From contig JAJQBF010000220.1 of the NCBI GenBank assembly GCA_021203425.1, positions 1-19,367 on the forward strand: a stretch of DNA of 19,367 nucleotides, given 5' to 3'. Of the stretch, positions 7,306-14,535 are shown one piece after another. The stretch's first letter is position 1, and the number at the start of each line of letters is the position of its first letter. The DNA comes from Clostridiales bacterium. GTDB lineage: Bacteria; Bacillota; Clostridia; Lachnospirales; CAG-274. The notes beneath the pieces were generated by a model. The model worked only from the letters and a program-made list of their open reading frames with translations, was not told the origin of the DNA and ran no database searches. A program made the translations under genes and the position numbers.

Positions 7306-8043
7306 ATGGCATATGATGAGCTTAAAAAAATTTTAGGCGGCAATGACAATATTGTATTTTTAGGAGGAGCGGGAGTTTCCACTGAAAGCGGAATTCCCGA
7401 TTTCAGAAGTGAATCGGGGCTGTATTCCGCAAAGAAAAAGTACGGCTATTCTCCCGAAACTCTTTTAAGCCACAGCCTTTTTATGCGAAAGCCGGAACTT
7501 TTCTACAAGTATTATAAGGAAAACTTAATCTGCCCCGAGGCTAAGCCCAATAATGCCCATAAGGCGTTGGCAAAGCTGGAGCAAATGGGTAAATTAAAAG
7601 CTATCGCAACTCAGAACATTGACAATCTTCACCAAATGGCAGGGAGCAAAAATGTTTATGAGCTCCACGGCTCCGTTTACAGAAACAACTGTATGAAGTG
7701 CGGAAAATATTATTCATTGGAAGATATGATGAAACTGCCCGGTGATGTCCCCAGATGTGAAGACTGCGGAGGAATTATAAAACCCGATGTTGTACTTTAT
7801 GAGGAAGGGCTTAATGAATATGTTTGGTCAAGCGCCATAAAATATATTTCAAGAGCCGACGTTCTTATTGTAGGCGGAACCTCTCTCGTTGTTTATCCGG
7901 CGGCAAGCCTTGTAAATTATTACAGGGGCAGTAAGCTTGTTCTTATAAATAAGAGCACAACTTCCTATGACAGGAATGCCGATCTTGTAATACATGACGC
8001 TATAGGTGAGGTTTTGAAAGAGGCTGTCCTTGACAGGTATTAA
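7306..8043 (+). CDS. cobB: NAD-dependent protein deacylase, Sir2 family
   Basis: This 245-residue sirtuin removes acyl groups from lysine using NAD. It shows GAGVSTESGIPDFRS (residues 21-35), TQNIDNLH (102-109), the catalytic His121 in ELHGS, a zinc-binding set Cys129, Cys132, Cys151, Cys154, and GGTSLVVYPAA (190-200). The Tyr-x-x-Arg pair that marks desuccinylases of the CobB/SIRT5 type is absent from the equivalent helix (FYKYYKENL), so ordinary deacetylation is more likely. The whole chain resembles the Thermotoga Sir2 type. It begins 15 bases after the aminotransferase with AAAGGGAGTGAG as ribosome site, so co-transcription is likely. The intact catalytic set argues for a housekeeping deacetylase; a role in defence is not supported by anything visible. 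Confidence 0.92.
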   Translation: MAYDELKKILGGNDNIVFLGGAGVSTESGIPDFRSESGLYSAKKKYGYSPETLLSHSLFMRKPELFYKYYKENLICPEAKPNNAHKALAKLEQMGKLKAIATQNIDNLHQMAGSKNVYELHGSVYRNNCMKCGKYYSLEDMMKLPGDVPRCEDCGGIIKPDVVLYEEGLNEYVWSSAIKYISRADVLIVGGTSLVVYPAASLVNYYRGSKLVLINKSTTSYDRNADLVIHDAIGEVLKEAVLDRY

Positions 8044-8070
8044 AATATAGGCTTTAGGGAGGTTTGCAAA

Positions 8071-8352
8071 ATGGGATATCCGGCAGGTACGGCAATTCTG
8101 AGCAGCGAAAATGACTATACAATATTTAAGTTCGGAAATCAAGTTCTGCGTTTTCAAGCCCCTTATTCACTCGAAAAATATATCGAAGTAAAGGAATGGG
8201 ATCAAGGATACATTGTTGTTATGGCTAAATATCGTCACAACGATAAAAACGAAGAAGAATATATTGATCTTTTCCCTGTTTTGGAGCTTTTGTATATTGA
8301 TGCTGATGAATTTTTGAAGCCGATTAAAGGGGTGATGATTGCATATGGTTGA
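8071..8352 (+). CDS. Small protein of unknown function (first of three-gene cassette)
   Basis: This is a 93-residue soluble protein that I cannot name. It is rich in aromatic and acidic residues, with predicted beta-strands (TAILSSENDYTIFKFGNQVLRF) followed by a central EVKEWDQGYIVVMAKYRH segment and a C-terminal EEEYIDLFPVLELLYIDADEF. No membrane segment, signal or catalytic motif is seen. AGGGAGG lies about 9 bases before the ATG. The gap after the sirtuin is 27 bases, and the next gene overlaps its end by 8 bases. The arrangement, and the DUF4160-like gene two places on, recall the small DUF2442/DUF4160 toxin-antitoxin-like pairs, but no homology is demonstrated. Confidence 0.75.
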   Translation: MGYPAGTAILSSENDYTIFKFGNQVLRFQAPYSLEKYIEVKEWDQGYIVVMAKYRHNDKNEEEYIDLFPVLELLYIDADEFLKPIKGVMIAYG

Positions 8353-8566
8353 TATTAAAATTGTTGCAGATGAAGCAGATATGATCGTGAACGGTTATGC
8401 TTTTACAAAATGTGACTTAGGTGTTAAAGTACTGAATTTAAATAATCCGGTAAAAGCCGTAGTTTTGGATAGCAGCGGTAAGGTTATTGCAACCAGTATG
8501 GACGATATAGAAATTAGTATTGTTGCTGACTATTACGAAAGAAATAAAAAATTTATGGATATGTAG
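8345..8566 (+). CDS. Small protein of unknown function (second of three-gene cassette)
   Basis: This 73-residue acidic protein has a beta-rich middle (VKVLNLNNPVKAVVLDSSGKVIATS) and a C-terminal amphipathic helix (ISIVADYYERNKKFMDM). No known motif was recognised. The ATG at 8345 was chosen because GGGGTGAT ends 7 bases before it; a TTG two codons upstream has no room for a ribosome site. It overlaps the previous gene by 8 bases in another frame, which suggests translational coupling. The next gene starts 7 bases after its stop. Base and codon use are more AT-leaning than in the sirtuin or ftsZ, a hint of acquisition by transfer. Confidence 0.72.
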   Translation: MVDIKIVADEADMIVNGYAFTKCDLGVKVLNLNNPVKAVVLDSSGKVIATSMDDIEISIVADYYERNKKFMDM

Positions 8567-8573
8567 GTACAAA

Positions 8574-8885
8574 GTGCCTAAGTACTATGATTTTAAGGTT
8601 GCCGGATATTTTCTATATTTCACTTCATTTTGTGTTATTGAATGTATGCATGTACATGCCAGCGACCGTAAGCTAACCGAATCAGGTTCAGCAAAATTTT
8701 TTGTGAAAAGCAACGGTGATACGGTTGTGCAAAAAAGTGGAATTTTAAAAGAAAGAGAAATTAAAAGAATACAAGCATTTATTAAAGGCAATTACCGTGA
8801 AATGTATCTTAAATGGTCTGAGAGCAGTTCCAAAGGCTTTTACGGCGAAAAGAGTCAAAGATCGTTAAGTAGTAAAATTTGTTAA
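8574..8885 (+). CDS. DUF4160-like small protein (third of three-gene cassette)
   Basis: This is a 103-residue protein. The start was set at a GTG at 8574, seven bases after the previous stop, because the product then begins VPKYYDFKVAGYFLYF, the typical opening of DUF4160-like proteins. A longer reading starting inside the upstream gene has no support. Family-like features are the His-containing segment ECMHVHAS, a strand pair with SAKFFVKSNGDTVVQKSG, and the helix LKEREIKRIQAFIKGNYREMYLKW. DUF4160 proteins are small, found next to other small genes such as DUF2442, and are suspected to be toxin-antitoxin-like; their activity is not established. The last 15 residues are Ser/Lys-rich and look variable. 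The ribosome site is weak (AGGT), so translation probably depends on coupling. Confidence 0.7.
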   Translation: MPKYYDFKVAGYFLYFTSFCVIECMHVHASDRKLTESGSAKFFVKSNGDTVVQKSGILKEREIKRIQAFIKGNYREMYLKWSESSSKGFYGEKSQRSLSSKIC

Positions 8886-8953
8886 ATGTATATAAGAAAT
8901 CTGCCGCCTCTTTATAATAAGTGCCATAAATAATTTTATGATTTAGACAAGGC

Positions 8954-8982
8954 TTGACAGATATTAAATTGTTTGATAAAAT
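8954..8982 (+). promoter_or_regulatory. Promoter for ftsZ
   Basis: A perfect -35 TTGACA at 8954-8959 is followed after exactly 17 bases by TAAAAT at 8977-8982. Initiation near 8989 would leave a leader of about 67 bases before the ftsZ start. This is one of the best sigma-A type promoters in the window and makes ftsZ independent of the small genes upstream. Confidence 0.85.
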
Positions 8983-9056
8983 AAAATCCGATTATTATGG
9001 AATAAAAGGATTAAAACCGAAAATTAGTTTATATAGTGCTTTAGGAGGTGCGGAAA

Positions 9057-10256
9057 GTGAGCTTATACGATAAAGGAAATGACGGTTCGGCAGATTTTTC
9101 TTTCGGCGGATATGCAGAAGGCGAAAACCCTGCTAATATTCTCGTTGCGGGAGTAGGCGGCGCAGGGGGAAATGCCGTAAACCGTATGATAGAAAGCGGT
9201 GTCGGGGGCGTAGAATATGTAGCCATAAACACAGACGCTATGGCTTTACAGCAGAATAAAGCTCCCACAAAAATTGCAATAGGGAAAAAAGTAACAAGAG
9301 GTTTAGGCGCCGGAGGAAGACCGGCAGTAGGTTATGACGCCGCAAAAGAAAACAAAGACGAAATTGCTCAGGTTTTGGAAGGAGCGGATATGGTTTTCAT
9401 AACCGCAGGTATGGGCGGCGGAACAGGAACCGGAGCCGCTCCCCTTATTGCCGATATAGCAAAAAGCAGCGGCGCCCTTACAGTAGGTGTTGTTACAAAG
9501 CCTTTTGCCTTTGAAGGCAAAAAAAGAGCAAGATTTGCTGTTGAGGGTATCAACAGTATAAAGGATATAGTAGATACTCTTATTGTTATACCAAATGAAA
9601 ACCTTTTGGGAGTATCTGACAAAAATACAACCCTTAATGACGCTTTTAAAATGGCAGATGAGGTTCTTATGCAGGGTGTTTTCGGAATATCCGATCTTAT
9701 TTCAAACACAGGCGTAATAAACGTAGACTTTGCCGATGTTAAAACAATTATGAGCGACAAGGGAATTGCCCATATGGGTATAGGCAGAGCAGACAGCGTT
9801 TCGGCGGCTATGCTTGAGGCTATCAATTCTCCTCTTCTCGAAACATCAATCAGCGGAGCTAAATATGTTCTCGTTAATATTGCCGGAGATGAAAACTTAA
9901 GCCTTTATGAGGTTAACCAGGCTATGATCCCCGTTGAAGAAGTTGTTGATCCCAATGCGGAAATTATTTTCGGTACATCTGTAAACAATGATTTAAACGG
10001 CGAGGTTATTGTTACTCTTGTTGTTACAGGGCTTAACCCCCAAAATCAAACAGCAGCAAGTGCCACTCAGACAGCGCAGCCTCAGCAGCAGAGATATGAA
10101 TCCGCTCCCCAGCAGCAGCCTGTTTCAAGACAGACCCCCTCTTATACTCCGACTCCCGAGCCTGTTCGTGAAGAAAACGAATATACACAGCCGGATTCGG
10201 GCAGATTTAAAAACTCCGAAATAAATATACCTGCTTTCTTAAGACAAAGACGATAA
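9057..10256 (+). CDS. ftsZ: Cell division protein FtsZ
   Basis: This 399-residue tubulin-like GTPase polymerises into the cytokinetic ring. The GTP-binding motifs are AGVGGAGGNAVNRM (31-44), the tubulin signature GGGTGTG (120-126), and the T7 catalytic loop NVDFAD. A Gln/Pro/Thr-rich linker follows the core. The last residues, INIPAFLRQRR, are the conserved C-terminal peptide that binds FtsA, SepF and other partners. The start was set at GTG 9057 because AGGAGGTG at 9043-9050 ends 6 bases before it; an earlier GTG at 9048 lies inside that ribosome site. It has its own promoter and terminator. No ftsA, ftsQ, mur or sporulation genes flank it, so it is not in a dcw cluster here. Confidence 0.98.
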   Translation: MSLYDKGNDGSADFSFGGYAEGENPANILVAGVGGAGGNAVNRMIESGVGGVEYVAINTDAMALQQNKAPTKIAIGKKVTRGLGAGGRPAVGYDAAKENKDEIAQVLEGADMVFITAGMGGGTGTGAAPLIADIAKSSGALTVGVVTKPFAFEGKKRARFAVEGINSIKDIVDTLIVIPNENLLGVSDKNTTLNDAFKMADEVLMQGVFGISDLISNTGVINVDFADVKTIMSDKGIAHMGIGRADSVSAAMLEAINSPLLETSISGAKYVLVNIAGDENLSLYEVNQAMIPVEEVVDPNAEIIFGTSVNNDLNGEVIVTLVVTGLNPQNQTAASATQTAQPQQQRYESAPQQQPVSRQTPSYTPTPEPVREENEYTQPDSGRFKNSEINIPAFLRQRR

Positions 10257-10262
10257 TTTTAA

Positions 10263-10294
10263 GACCCCGTGTTTACCGATATGGGGTTTTTTTA
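10263..10294 (+). terminator. Terminator after ftsZ
   Basis: ACCCC and GGGGT form the base of a hairpin immediately followed by seven T residues, starting a few bases after the ftsZ stop. The stem is short but GC-rich. A second hairpin of 8 bp (GAAATGAC at 10300-10307 with GTCATTTC at 10322-10329) follows without a T-run. Confidence 0.75.
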
Positions 10295-10367
10295 ATAAGA
10301 AAATGACTGATTAATAAGCCCGTCATTTCATAAGCTTTAAAAGTTTTGAAATATTTTCTAAAAAAGT

Positions 10368-10396
10368 TTGATTATGCCGTATCATTGTGCTAAAAT
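10368..10396 (+). promoter_or_regulatory. Promoter for the cytidylate-kinase-like gene and probably the asd-dap unit
   Basis: TTGATT at 10368-10373 is followed after 17 bases by TAAAAT at 10391-10396. The distance to the next start codon is about 30 bases. No lysine riboswitch or T-box is seen between here and the gene, nor before asd or dapA. Confidence 0.8.
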
Positions 10397-10430
10397 ATAA
10401 ATATAATACGGTACAGAGGAGTTGAACAAT

Positions 10431-11087
10431 ATGGCTGTTGATTTAAAAGATAAGAAAATTATAATAACCGTAGGAAGAGAATTCGGAAGCGGAGGCAGAG
10501 CTATAAGCCGGCTTGTTTCCGAAAAGCTTGGTTTGCCCCTATATGATAAAGACCTTATAAACAGAGCCGCTGTTGAAAGCGGAGTCGATAAAGAGGTTTT
10601 TGACAACGTGGACGAAAAGGTTAATACAAGTCTTCTGTTCTCTCTTGTGAGAAATCTTGAAAAAAACCGCAGCAAATATGATTCTCATGACGGTTCGGGA
10701 ATTTTATCCTTGAACGAAAGGCTTTACCTTATACAAAAACAGATTATCAAGAAAATTGCTGCCGAAGGCTCTTGTATTCTGTTAGGCAGATGTTCCAATT
10801 TTACCCTGAAAAACGACCCCAACGCAATACATCTTTTTATAAGAGCGCCTCAGGAGTTTAAGCTGCAGCTTTTAAAGAAGTTCAGAAATCTTGAGCCTAA
10901 TGCCGCTGCTAAACTGATTAAGGAAACCGACAAAGAAAGGTCAAACTATTATAAGTTTTATACAGGTTCAAAATGGGGAATGCCCGAAGATTACAGCTAC
11001 ATAATAGACAGCTCCGTTTTGGGCACTGAGGCAACAGCTGACTTAATTTGTGATTTAGTCGAAAAGAAACTCGAAAAGAATATTTAA
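10431..11087 (+). CDS. Cytidylate kinase-like family protein
   Basis: This 218-residue P-loop protein has the nucleoside monophosphate kinase opening IIITVGREFGSGGR (P-loop about residues 15-23), a lid-like segment rich in basic residues (KLIKETDKERSNYYKFYTGSKW), and a C-terminal DLICDLVEKKLEK helix. It matches the cytidylate-kinase-2 type proteins found widely in Clostridia, which are distinct from the essential Cmk; the substrate of this subgroup is not established. The ATG at 10431 was chosen because AGAGGAG lies 9 bases before it; a TTG at 10422 overlaps that site. A gap of 28 bases leads to asd, so it may be first in the asd-dapA-GNAT-dapB transcript, though a functional link is not obvious. 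Confidence 0.85.
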   Translation: MAVDLKDKKIIITVGREFGSGGRAISRLVSEKLGLPLYDKDLINRAAVESGVDKEVFDNVDEKVNTSLLFSLVRNLEKNRSKYDSHDGSGILSLNERLYLIQKQIIKKIAAEGSCILLGRCSNFTLKNDPNAIHLFIRAPQEFKLQLLKKFRNLEPNAAAKLIKETDKERSNYYKFYTGSKWGMPEDYSYIIDSSVLGTEATADLICDLVEKKLEKNI

Positions 11088-11115
11088 TATTAATATTATA
11101 AGGAGATTATACAAA

Positions 11116-12114
11116 ATGAAAAAAGTAAATTTAGCCGTTGTAGGCGCAACGGGAATGGTAGGAAGAACATTTTTAAAGGTTTTGGAGGAAAAACAGCTTC
11201 CTATTGAAAACATATGGTTTTTTGCCTCAAAGCGTTCTGCAGGAAGTAAAATTACATTTAACGGCAAAGAATACACAGTAGAAGAGCTTGACGAACATTC
11301 TTTCGACAGAGGAATCGATATAGCCCTTTTCTCTGCCGGCGGCGGAACAAGCGAAATCTATTCTCCTATAGCTGCTGCAAAGGGCTGTGTTGTTATTGAC
11401 AACAGCTCCGCTTGGAGAATGGACCCCGAGGTTCCTCTTGTAGTTCCCGAGGTAAACCCCGAAGACGTTAAGTGGAACAAGGGCATAATAGCAAATCCCA
11501 ACTGCTCAACAATTCAGGCTGTTGTAGCTTTAAAGCCCCTTGATGATGCTTTTACAATTAAGAGAGTTGTTTATTCAACATATCAGGCTGTTTCAGGCGC
11601 AGGCAGAGCAGGCTGGGAAGATTTGGAAAACGGTTTAAAGGGCGAGGCTCCGAAGAAATTCCCCCACCCCATAGCAAATGACTGTTTGCCTCATATCGAT
11701 GTATTTACTCCCGGGGGATATACAAAAGAAGAAATCAAAATGATCGATGAAACCAGAAAGATTCTTCATAAGCCCGACTTAAGAGTTACCGCAACCTGTG
11801 TAAGAGTTCCCGTTTTCAATTCACACAGTGAATCTATCAATGTAGAATTTGAAAAGCCTTTCTCAATGAAGGAAATCGTTGCAGCTCTGACAGGCGCTCC
11901 CGGTATCGTTATCGAAAACGACTCGGCAAATGATGAATATCCTCTTGCTATAAACGCAACAGGCACAGACGAGGTTTATGTAGGCAGAATCAGACGTGAC
12001 AATTCAGTAAGAAACGGCATCAATATTTGGGTTGTAGCCGACAACATTCGTAAGGGCGCAGCCTCAAACGCAGTTCAGATTGCCGAATATATGATTAAAA
12101 ACGATTTAATTTAA
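11116..12114 (+). CDS. asd: Aspartate-semialdehyde dehydrogenase
   Basis: This 332-residue enzyme reduces L-aspartyl-4-phosphate to L-aspartate 4-semialdehyde with NADPH, the branch point to lysine, diaminopimelate, threonine and methionine. The N-terminal cofactor motif is VGATGMVGRTF (residues 9-19). The catalytic cysteine is Cys130 in ANPNCSTIQ, and the second active-site residue is His237 in RVPVFNSHSES. The chain has the Gram-positive type length with no truncation. AAGGAG lies about 9 bases before the ATG. dapA follows after 13 bases, so the product of this enzyme is the direct substrate of its neighbour. Confidence 0.97.
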   Translation: MKKVNLAVVGATGMVGRTFLKVLEEKQLPIENIWFFASKRSAGSKITFNGKEYTVEELDEHSFDRGIDIALFSAGGGTSEIYSPIAAAKGCVVIDNSSAWRMDPEVPLVVPEVNPEDVKWNKGIIANPNCSTIQAVVALKPLDDAFTIKRVVYSTYQAVSGAGRAGWEDLENGLKGEAPKKFPHPIANDCLPHIDVFTPGGYTKEEIKMIDETRKILHKPDLRVTATCVRVPVFNSHSESINVEFEKPFSMKEIVAALTGAPGIVIENDSANDEYPLAINATGTDEVYVGRIRRDNSVRNGINIWVVADNIRKGAASNAVQIAEYMIKNDLI

Positions 12115-12127
12115 GAGGTGATAAACA

Positions 12128-13009
12128 ATGGCATTATTTACCGGTTCGGGAGTTGCTATAGTAACCCCCTTTAAAGAGGACGGTTCGGTTAATTTTTCCG
12201 CCCTTGAAAGAATGATTGATTTTCAAATTGCAAACGGAACAGATGCAATTATAATCTGCGGAACAACTGGAGAGGCCTCCACACTTTCCGACGATGAACA
12301 AATCGACACAATAAGCTGTGCGGTAAAAGCAGCGGCAGGCAGAGTTCCGGTTATTGCCGGTGCCGGTTCAAATGACACAAAACACGGCTGTGAACTTTGC
12401 AGAAGAAGCGAAAAAACAGGGGCTGACGGTCTTCTTATAGTTACCCCCTATTATAACAAGACAACACAAAAAGGTCTTATAGAATATTACAAGGCTATGG
12501 CAGGCAGCGTAAATATTCCTATTATTATGTACAGCGTAGCCGGAAGAACGGGTCTTAATATAGCACCTTCAACTGTTAAAGCTTTAACAGAGGTAGACAA
12601 TATTGTTGCCATTAAAGAGGCATCGGGAAATTTAAGTCAGGTTGCGGAGATTGCTGCTTTATGCGGTGACGATATCGATATTTATTCGGGAAACGACGAC
12701 CAGATCCTGCCCCTTCTTTCACTTGGCGGAAAGGGTGTTATTTCCGTTTTGGCTAATGTAGCACCTAAAGACACCCATGATATGGTTACAAAATTCTTAG
12801 AAGGTGATGTTAAGGGTGCAATTAAACTTCAGCTGGGAGCAATCGATCTTATTAAGGGGCTTTTCTGCGAAGTTAACCCCATTCCCGTTAAGGCAGCCCT
12901 TAATATGATGGGTATGGAAGCCGGCGGCTACAGAGCGCCTCTTACAACAATGACTGACGAAAATTATAAAAAGCTCGAAAAAGCTATGAAGGACTACGGT
13001 CTGGTATAA
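12128..13009 (+). CDS. dapA: 4-hydroxy-tetrahydrodipicolinate synthase
   Basis: This 293-residue TIM-barrel aldolase condenses pyruvate with aspartate semialdehyde. It shows CGTTGEASTL (44-53), the Schiff-base Lys163 in AIKEASG, Tyr135, and Arg140 for substrate carboxylate binding. The loop carrying Tyr135 reads MYSVAGRTG where most members have YNVPxRTG; the catalytic Tyr and Arg are kept but Asn and Pro are replaced. TVTPYYNK-type sequence (VTPYYNKTTQ, 105-114) supplies the second-subunit tyrosine. The ribosome site is AAGAGGTGAT. It sits between asd and the GNAT gene, in the same direction as dapB. Confidence 0.96.
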   Translation: MALFTGSGVAIVTPFKEDGSVNFSALERMIDFQIANGTDAIIICGTTGEASTLSDDEQIDTISCAVKAAAGRVPVIAGAGSNDTKHGCELCRRSEKTGADGLLIVTPYYNKTTQKGLIEYYKAMAGSVNIPIIMYSVAGRTGLNIAPSTVKALTEVDNIVAIKEASGNLSQVAEIAALCGDDIDIYSGNDDQILPLLSLGGKGVISVLANVAPKDTHDMVTKFLEGDVKGAIKLQLGAIDLIKGLFCEVNPIPVKAALNMMGMEAGGYRAPLTTMTDENYKKLEKAMKDYGLV

Positions 13010-13070
13010 TAAATTCAAATTGATTTCGGACAGAAGAAAGGAGTTATGGATACAAATGAAGGATTTAGGC

Positions 13071-13628
13071 ATGAAAAAGCTGGAAACCGAAAGACTTATA
13101 CTCAGGAAAATAACCCTTGAAGACGGCCCCCAGATGTTTGAAAACTGGGCCTCAGATATCAAAACTACCTCATATCTTTCATGGCCTACCCATAAAACCC
13201 TTAAGGACACAAGAGCTGTTATTCATAAGTGGATTGAGGCTTATTCAAAACCTTTGGGATATAATTGGGGAATCCAGATTAAGGAAACAGGGGAACTTAT
13301 AGGCAATATCGAAGTGACTTCAACGAATGCCGGTCAGCATCTCTGTCAGATCGCCTTTTGTATAGGCTCAAAATGGTGGAACAACGGATATGCAACAGAG
13401 GTCTGTAAGGCAGTTTTGGATTTTCTCTTAAATCATGTAGGGTTTTATGTTGTTGAATCACAATATTTGGCTGAAAATCCAGCGGCAGGAAAGGTTCTTA
13501 TGAAGGCAGGTATGATTAAGGACGGAGTTATGAGAAAGCGCTATATGGGCAAAGTCGAGCCTATGGAGCTTGTTATGATTCGTTACTCAATTATTAAGTC
13601 TGAACTTTTAAGTCCGAAACTGATATAA
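13071..13628 (+). CDS. GNAT-family N-acetyltransferase (RimJ/RimL-like)
   Basis: This 185-residue acetyltransferase opens with KKLETERLILRKITLEDG, as is usual for the RimJ/RimL group. The acetyl-CoA motif follows near QIAFCIGSKWWNNGYATEVCKAVLDFLL, then the C-terminal ENPAAGKVLMKAGMIKDGVMRKRY. Proteins of this type acetylate protein N-termini, small amines or antibiotics, and the substrate cannot be told from sequence. The start is uncertain. ATG 13071 has AAGGA 7 bases before it and gives the usual family N-terminus, while ATG 13056 would add five residues and has a ribosome site 12 bases away. It is inserted between dapA and dapB, with 61 bases before it and 15 after, and is probably co-transcribed with them. 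Confidence 0.85.
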   Translation: MKKLETERLILRKITLEDGPQMFENWASDIKTTSYLSWPTHKTLKDTRAVIHKWIEAYSKPLGYNWGIQIKETGELIGNIEVTSTNAGQHLCQIAFCIGSKWWNNGYATEVCKAVLDFLLNHVGFYVVESQYLAENPAAGKVLMKAGMIKDGVMRKRYMGKVEPMELVMIRYSIIKSELLSPKLI

Positions 13629-13643
13629 AGAGGTAAGCAAGTT

Positions 13644-14402
13644 ATGACAAAAATAATAATGCACGGATGCAATGGGCATATGGGCAAAGTTATATGTGAT
13701 ATTGTGTCTAAAGATAAAGAATGTGAAATAGCAGCGGGGATTGACATTGTGGAAAGCAATGCCCCCTTCCCCACTTTCACAAATATAAACGACTGCAAAA
13801 TCGACGCGGACGTTATTATAGATTTCTCAACAGCGGCAGCTGTTCCCAGTGTTATTAAATATGCCCTCGAAAGAAAACTTCCGGTTATAATATGTACAAC
13901 GGGCTTAAGCCCCGAAACGCTGGAACTTCTTAACAGTGCCTCCGAGGAAATTCCCGTTTTCCGTTCGGCAAATATGAGTATAGGTATAAATCTTTTATGC
14001 AGTATTCTTAAAAAATATGCGCCTGTTTTAAGTGAAGCCGGTTTCGATATTGAAATTTTAGAGAAACATCATAACCTTAAGTTAGATGCCCCCAGCGGTA
14101 CGGCTATTCTTCTTGCAGACAGCATAAACGAAAGTATGTCGGGCAAGTTTAACTATGTCTATGACAGAAGCAGCTACAGAAAACAGAGAGACAAAAACGA
14201 AATAGGTATATCCGCTGTGAGAGGCGGTACAATCGTCGGCGAACACTCTGTTATGTTTGCCGGAAGAAACGAAGTGGTTGAGTTTAACCACTCTGCACAC
14301 TCAAAAGATGTTTTTGCCGGAGGTGCAGTAAAAGCCGCAAAGTTTATGAAGGGCAAGCCCAAGGGAAAATATGATATGCAGTCTGTTATGAGTGAGTTAT
14401 AA
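13644..14402 (+). CDS. dapB: 4-hydroxy-tetrahydrodipicolinate reductase
   Basis: This 252-residue enzyme reduces the DapA product to tetrahydrodipicolinate with NAD(P)H. The N-terminal dinucleotide motif is HGCNGHMGK (residues 7-15). The active site is EKHHNLKLDAPSGTA (140-154), with His142, His143 and Lys146 corresponding to the E. coli catalytic set. VGEHSVMFAGRNEVVEFNHSA is the usual C-terminal half motif. AGAGGT lies before the ATG, 15 bases after the GNAT stop. It is the last gene of the asd-dap unit. Genes for later lysine steps are not in this window. Confidence 0.96.
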   Translation: MTKIIMHGCNGHMGKVICDIVSKDKECEIAAGIDIVESNAPFPTFTNINDCKIDADVIIDFSTAAAVPSVIKYALERKLPVIICTTGLSPETLELLNSASEEIPVFRSANMSIGINLLCSILKKYAPVLSEAGFDIEILEKHHNLKLDAPSGTAILLADSINESMSGKFNYVYDRSSYRKQRDKNEIGISAVRGGTIVGEHSVMFAGRNEVVEFNHSAHSKDVFAGGAVKAAKFMKGKPKGKYDMQSVMSEL

Positions 14403-14433
14403 CAGACTGAACAATTAATTATTAATAATAACA

Positions 14434-14485
14434 AAACACCCTGTGTCCGTAATTCGTTATTAATTACAACACAGGGTGTTTGTTA
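14434..14485 (+). terminator. Long hairpin terminator after dapB
   Basis: AAACACCCTGTGT at 14434-14446 pairs perfectly over 13 bp with 14469-14481. Inside it, GTAATT at 14449-14454 pairs with AATTAC at 14462-14467. A short T-rich stretch follows. Because an A-run precedes the stem and the XRE gene points toward it from the other side, it probably serves both strands. Confidence 0.85.
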
Positions 14486-14535
14486 GGTTTTATATTTTTA
14501 TGGGGATTGTAAGGAAGTAATGTCTTTTCGCATTT

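Noticed and set aside
7306..8043. Sir2-based antiphage defence gene
   Set aside because: The protein is a compact, complete sirtuin of the housekeeping deacetylase type. It has no fused effector domain and no Argonaute, HerA or other defence partner beside it.
10300..10430. Possible lysine riboswitch or T-box before the asd-dap unit
   Set aside because: The gap to the promoter and start is too short, and neither the riboswitch core nor the T-box GGTGG-type sequence is seen. Only an 8 bp hairpin is present.
13046..13120. Short open frame starting at ATG 13046 with a good ribosome site, overlapping the GNAT start
   Set aside because: It stops after about 24 codons and encodes nothing recognisable. 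It could act as a leader peptide, but there is no supporting structure.
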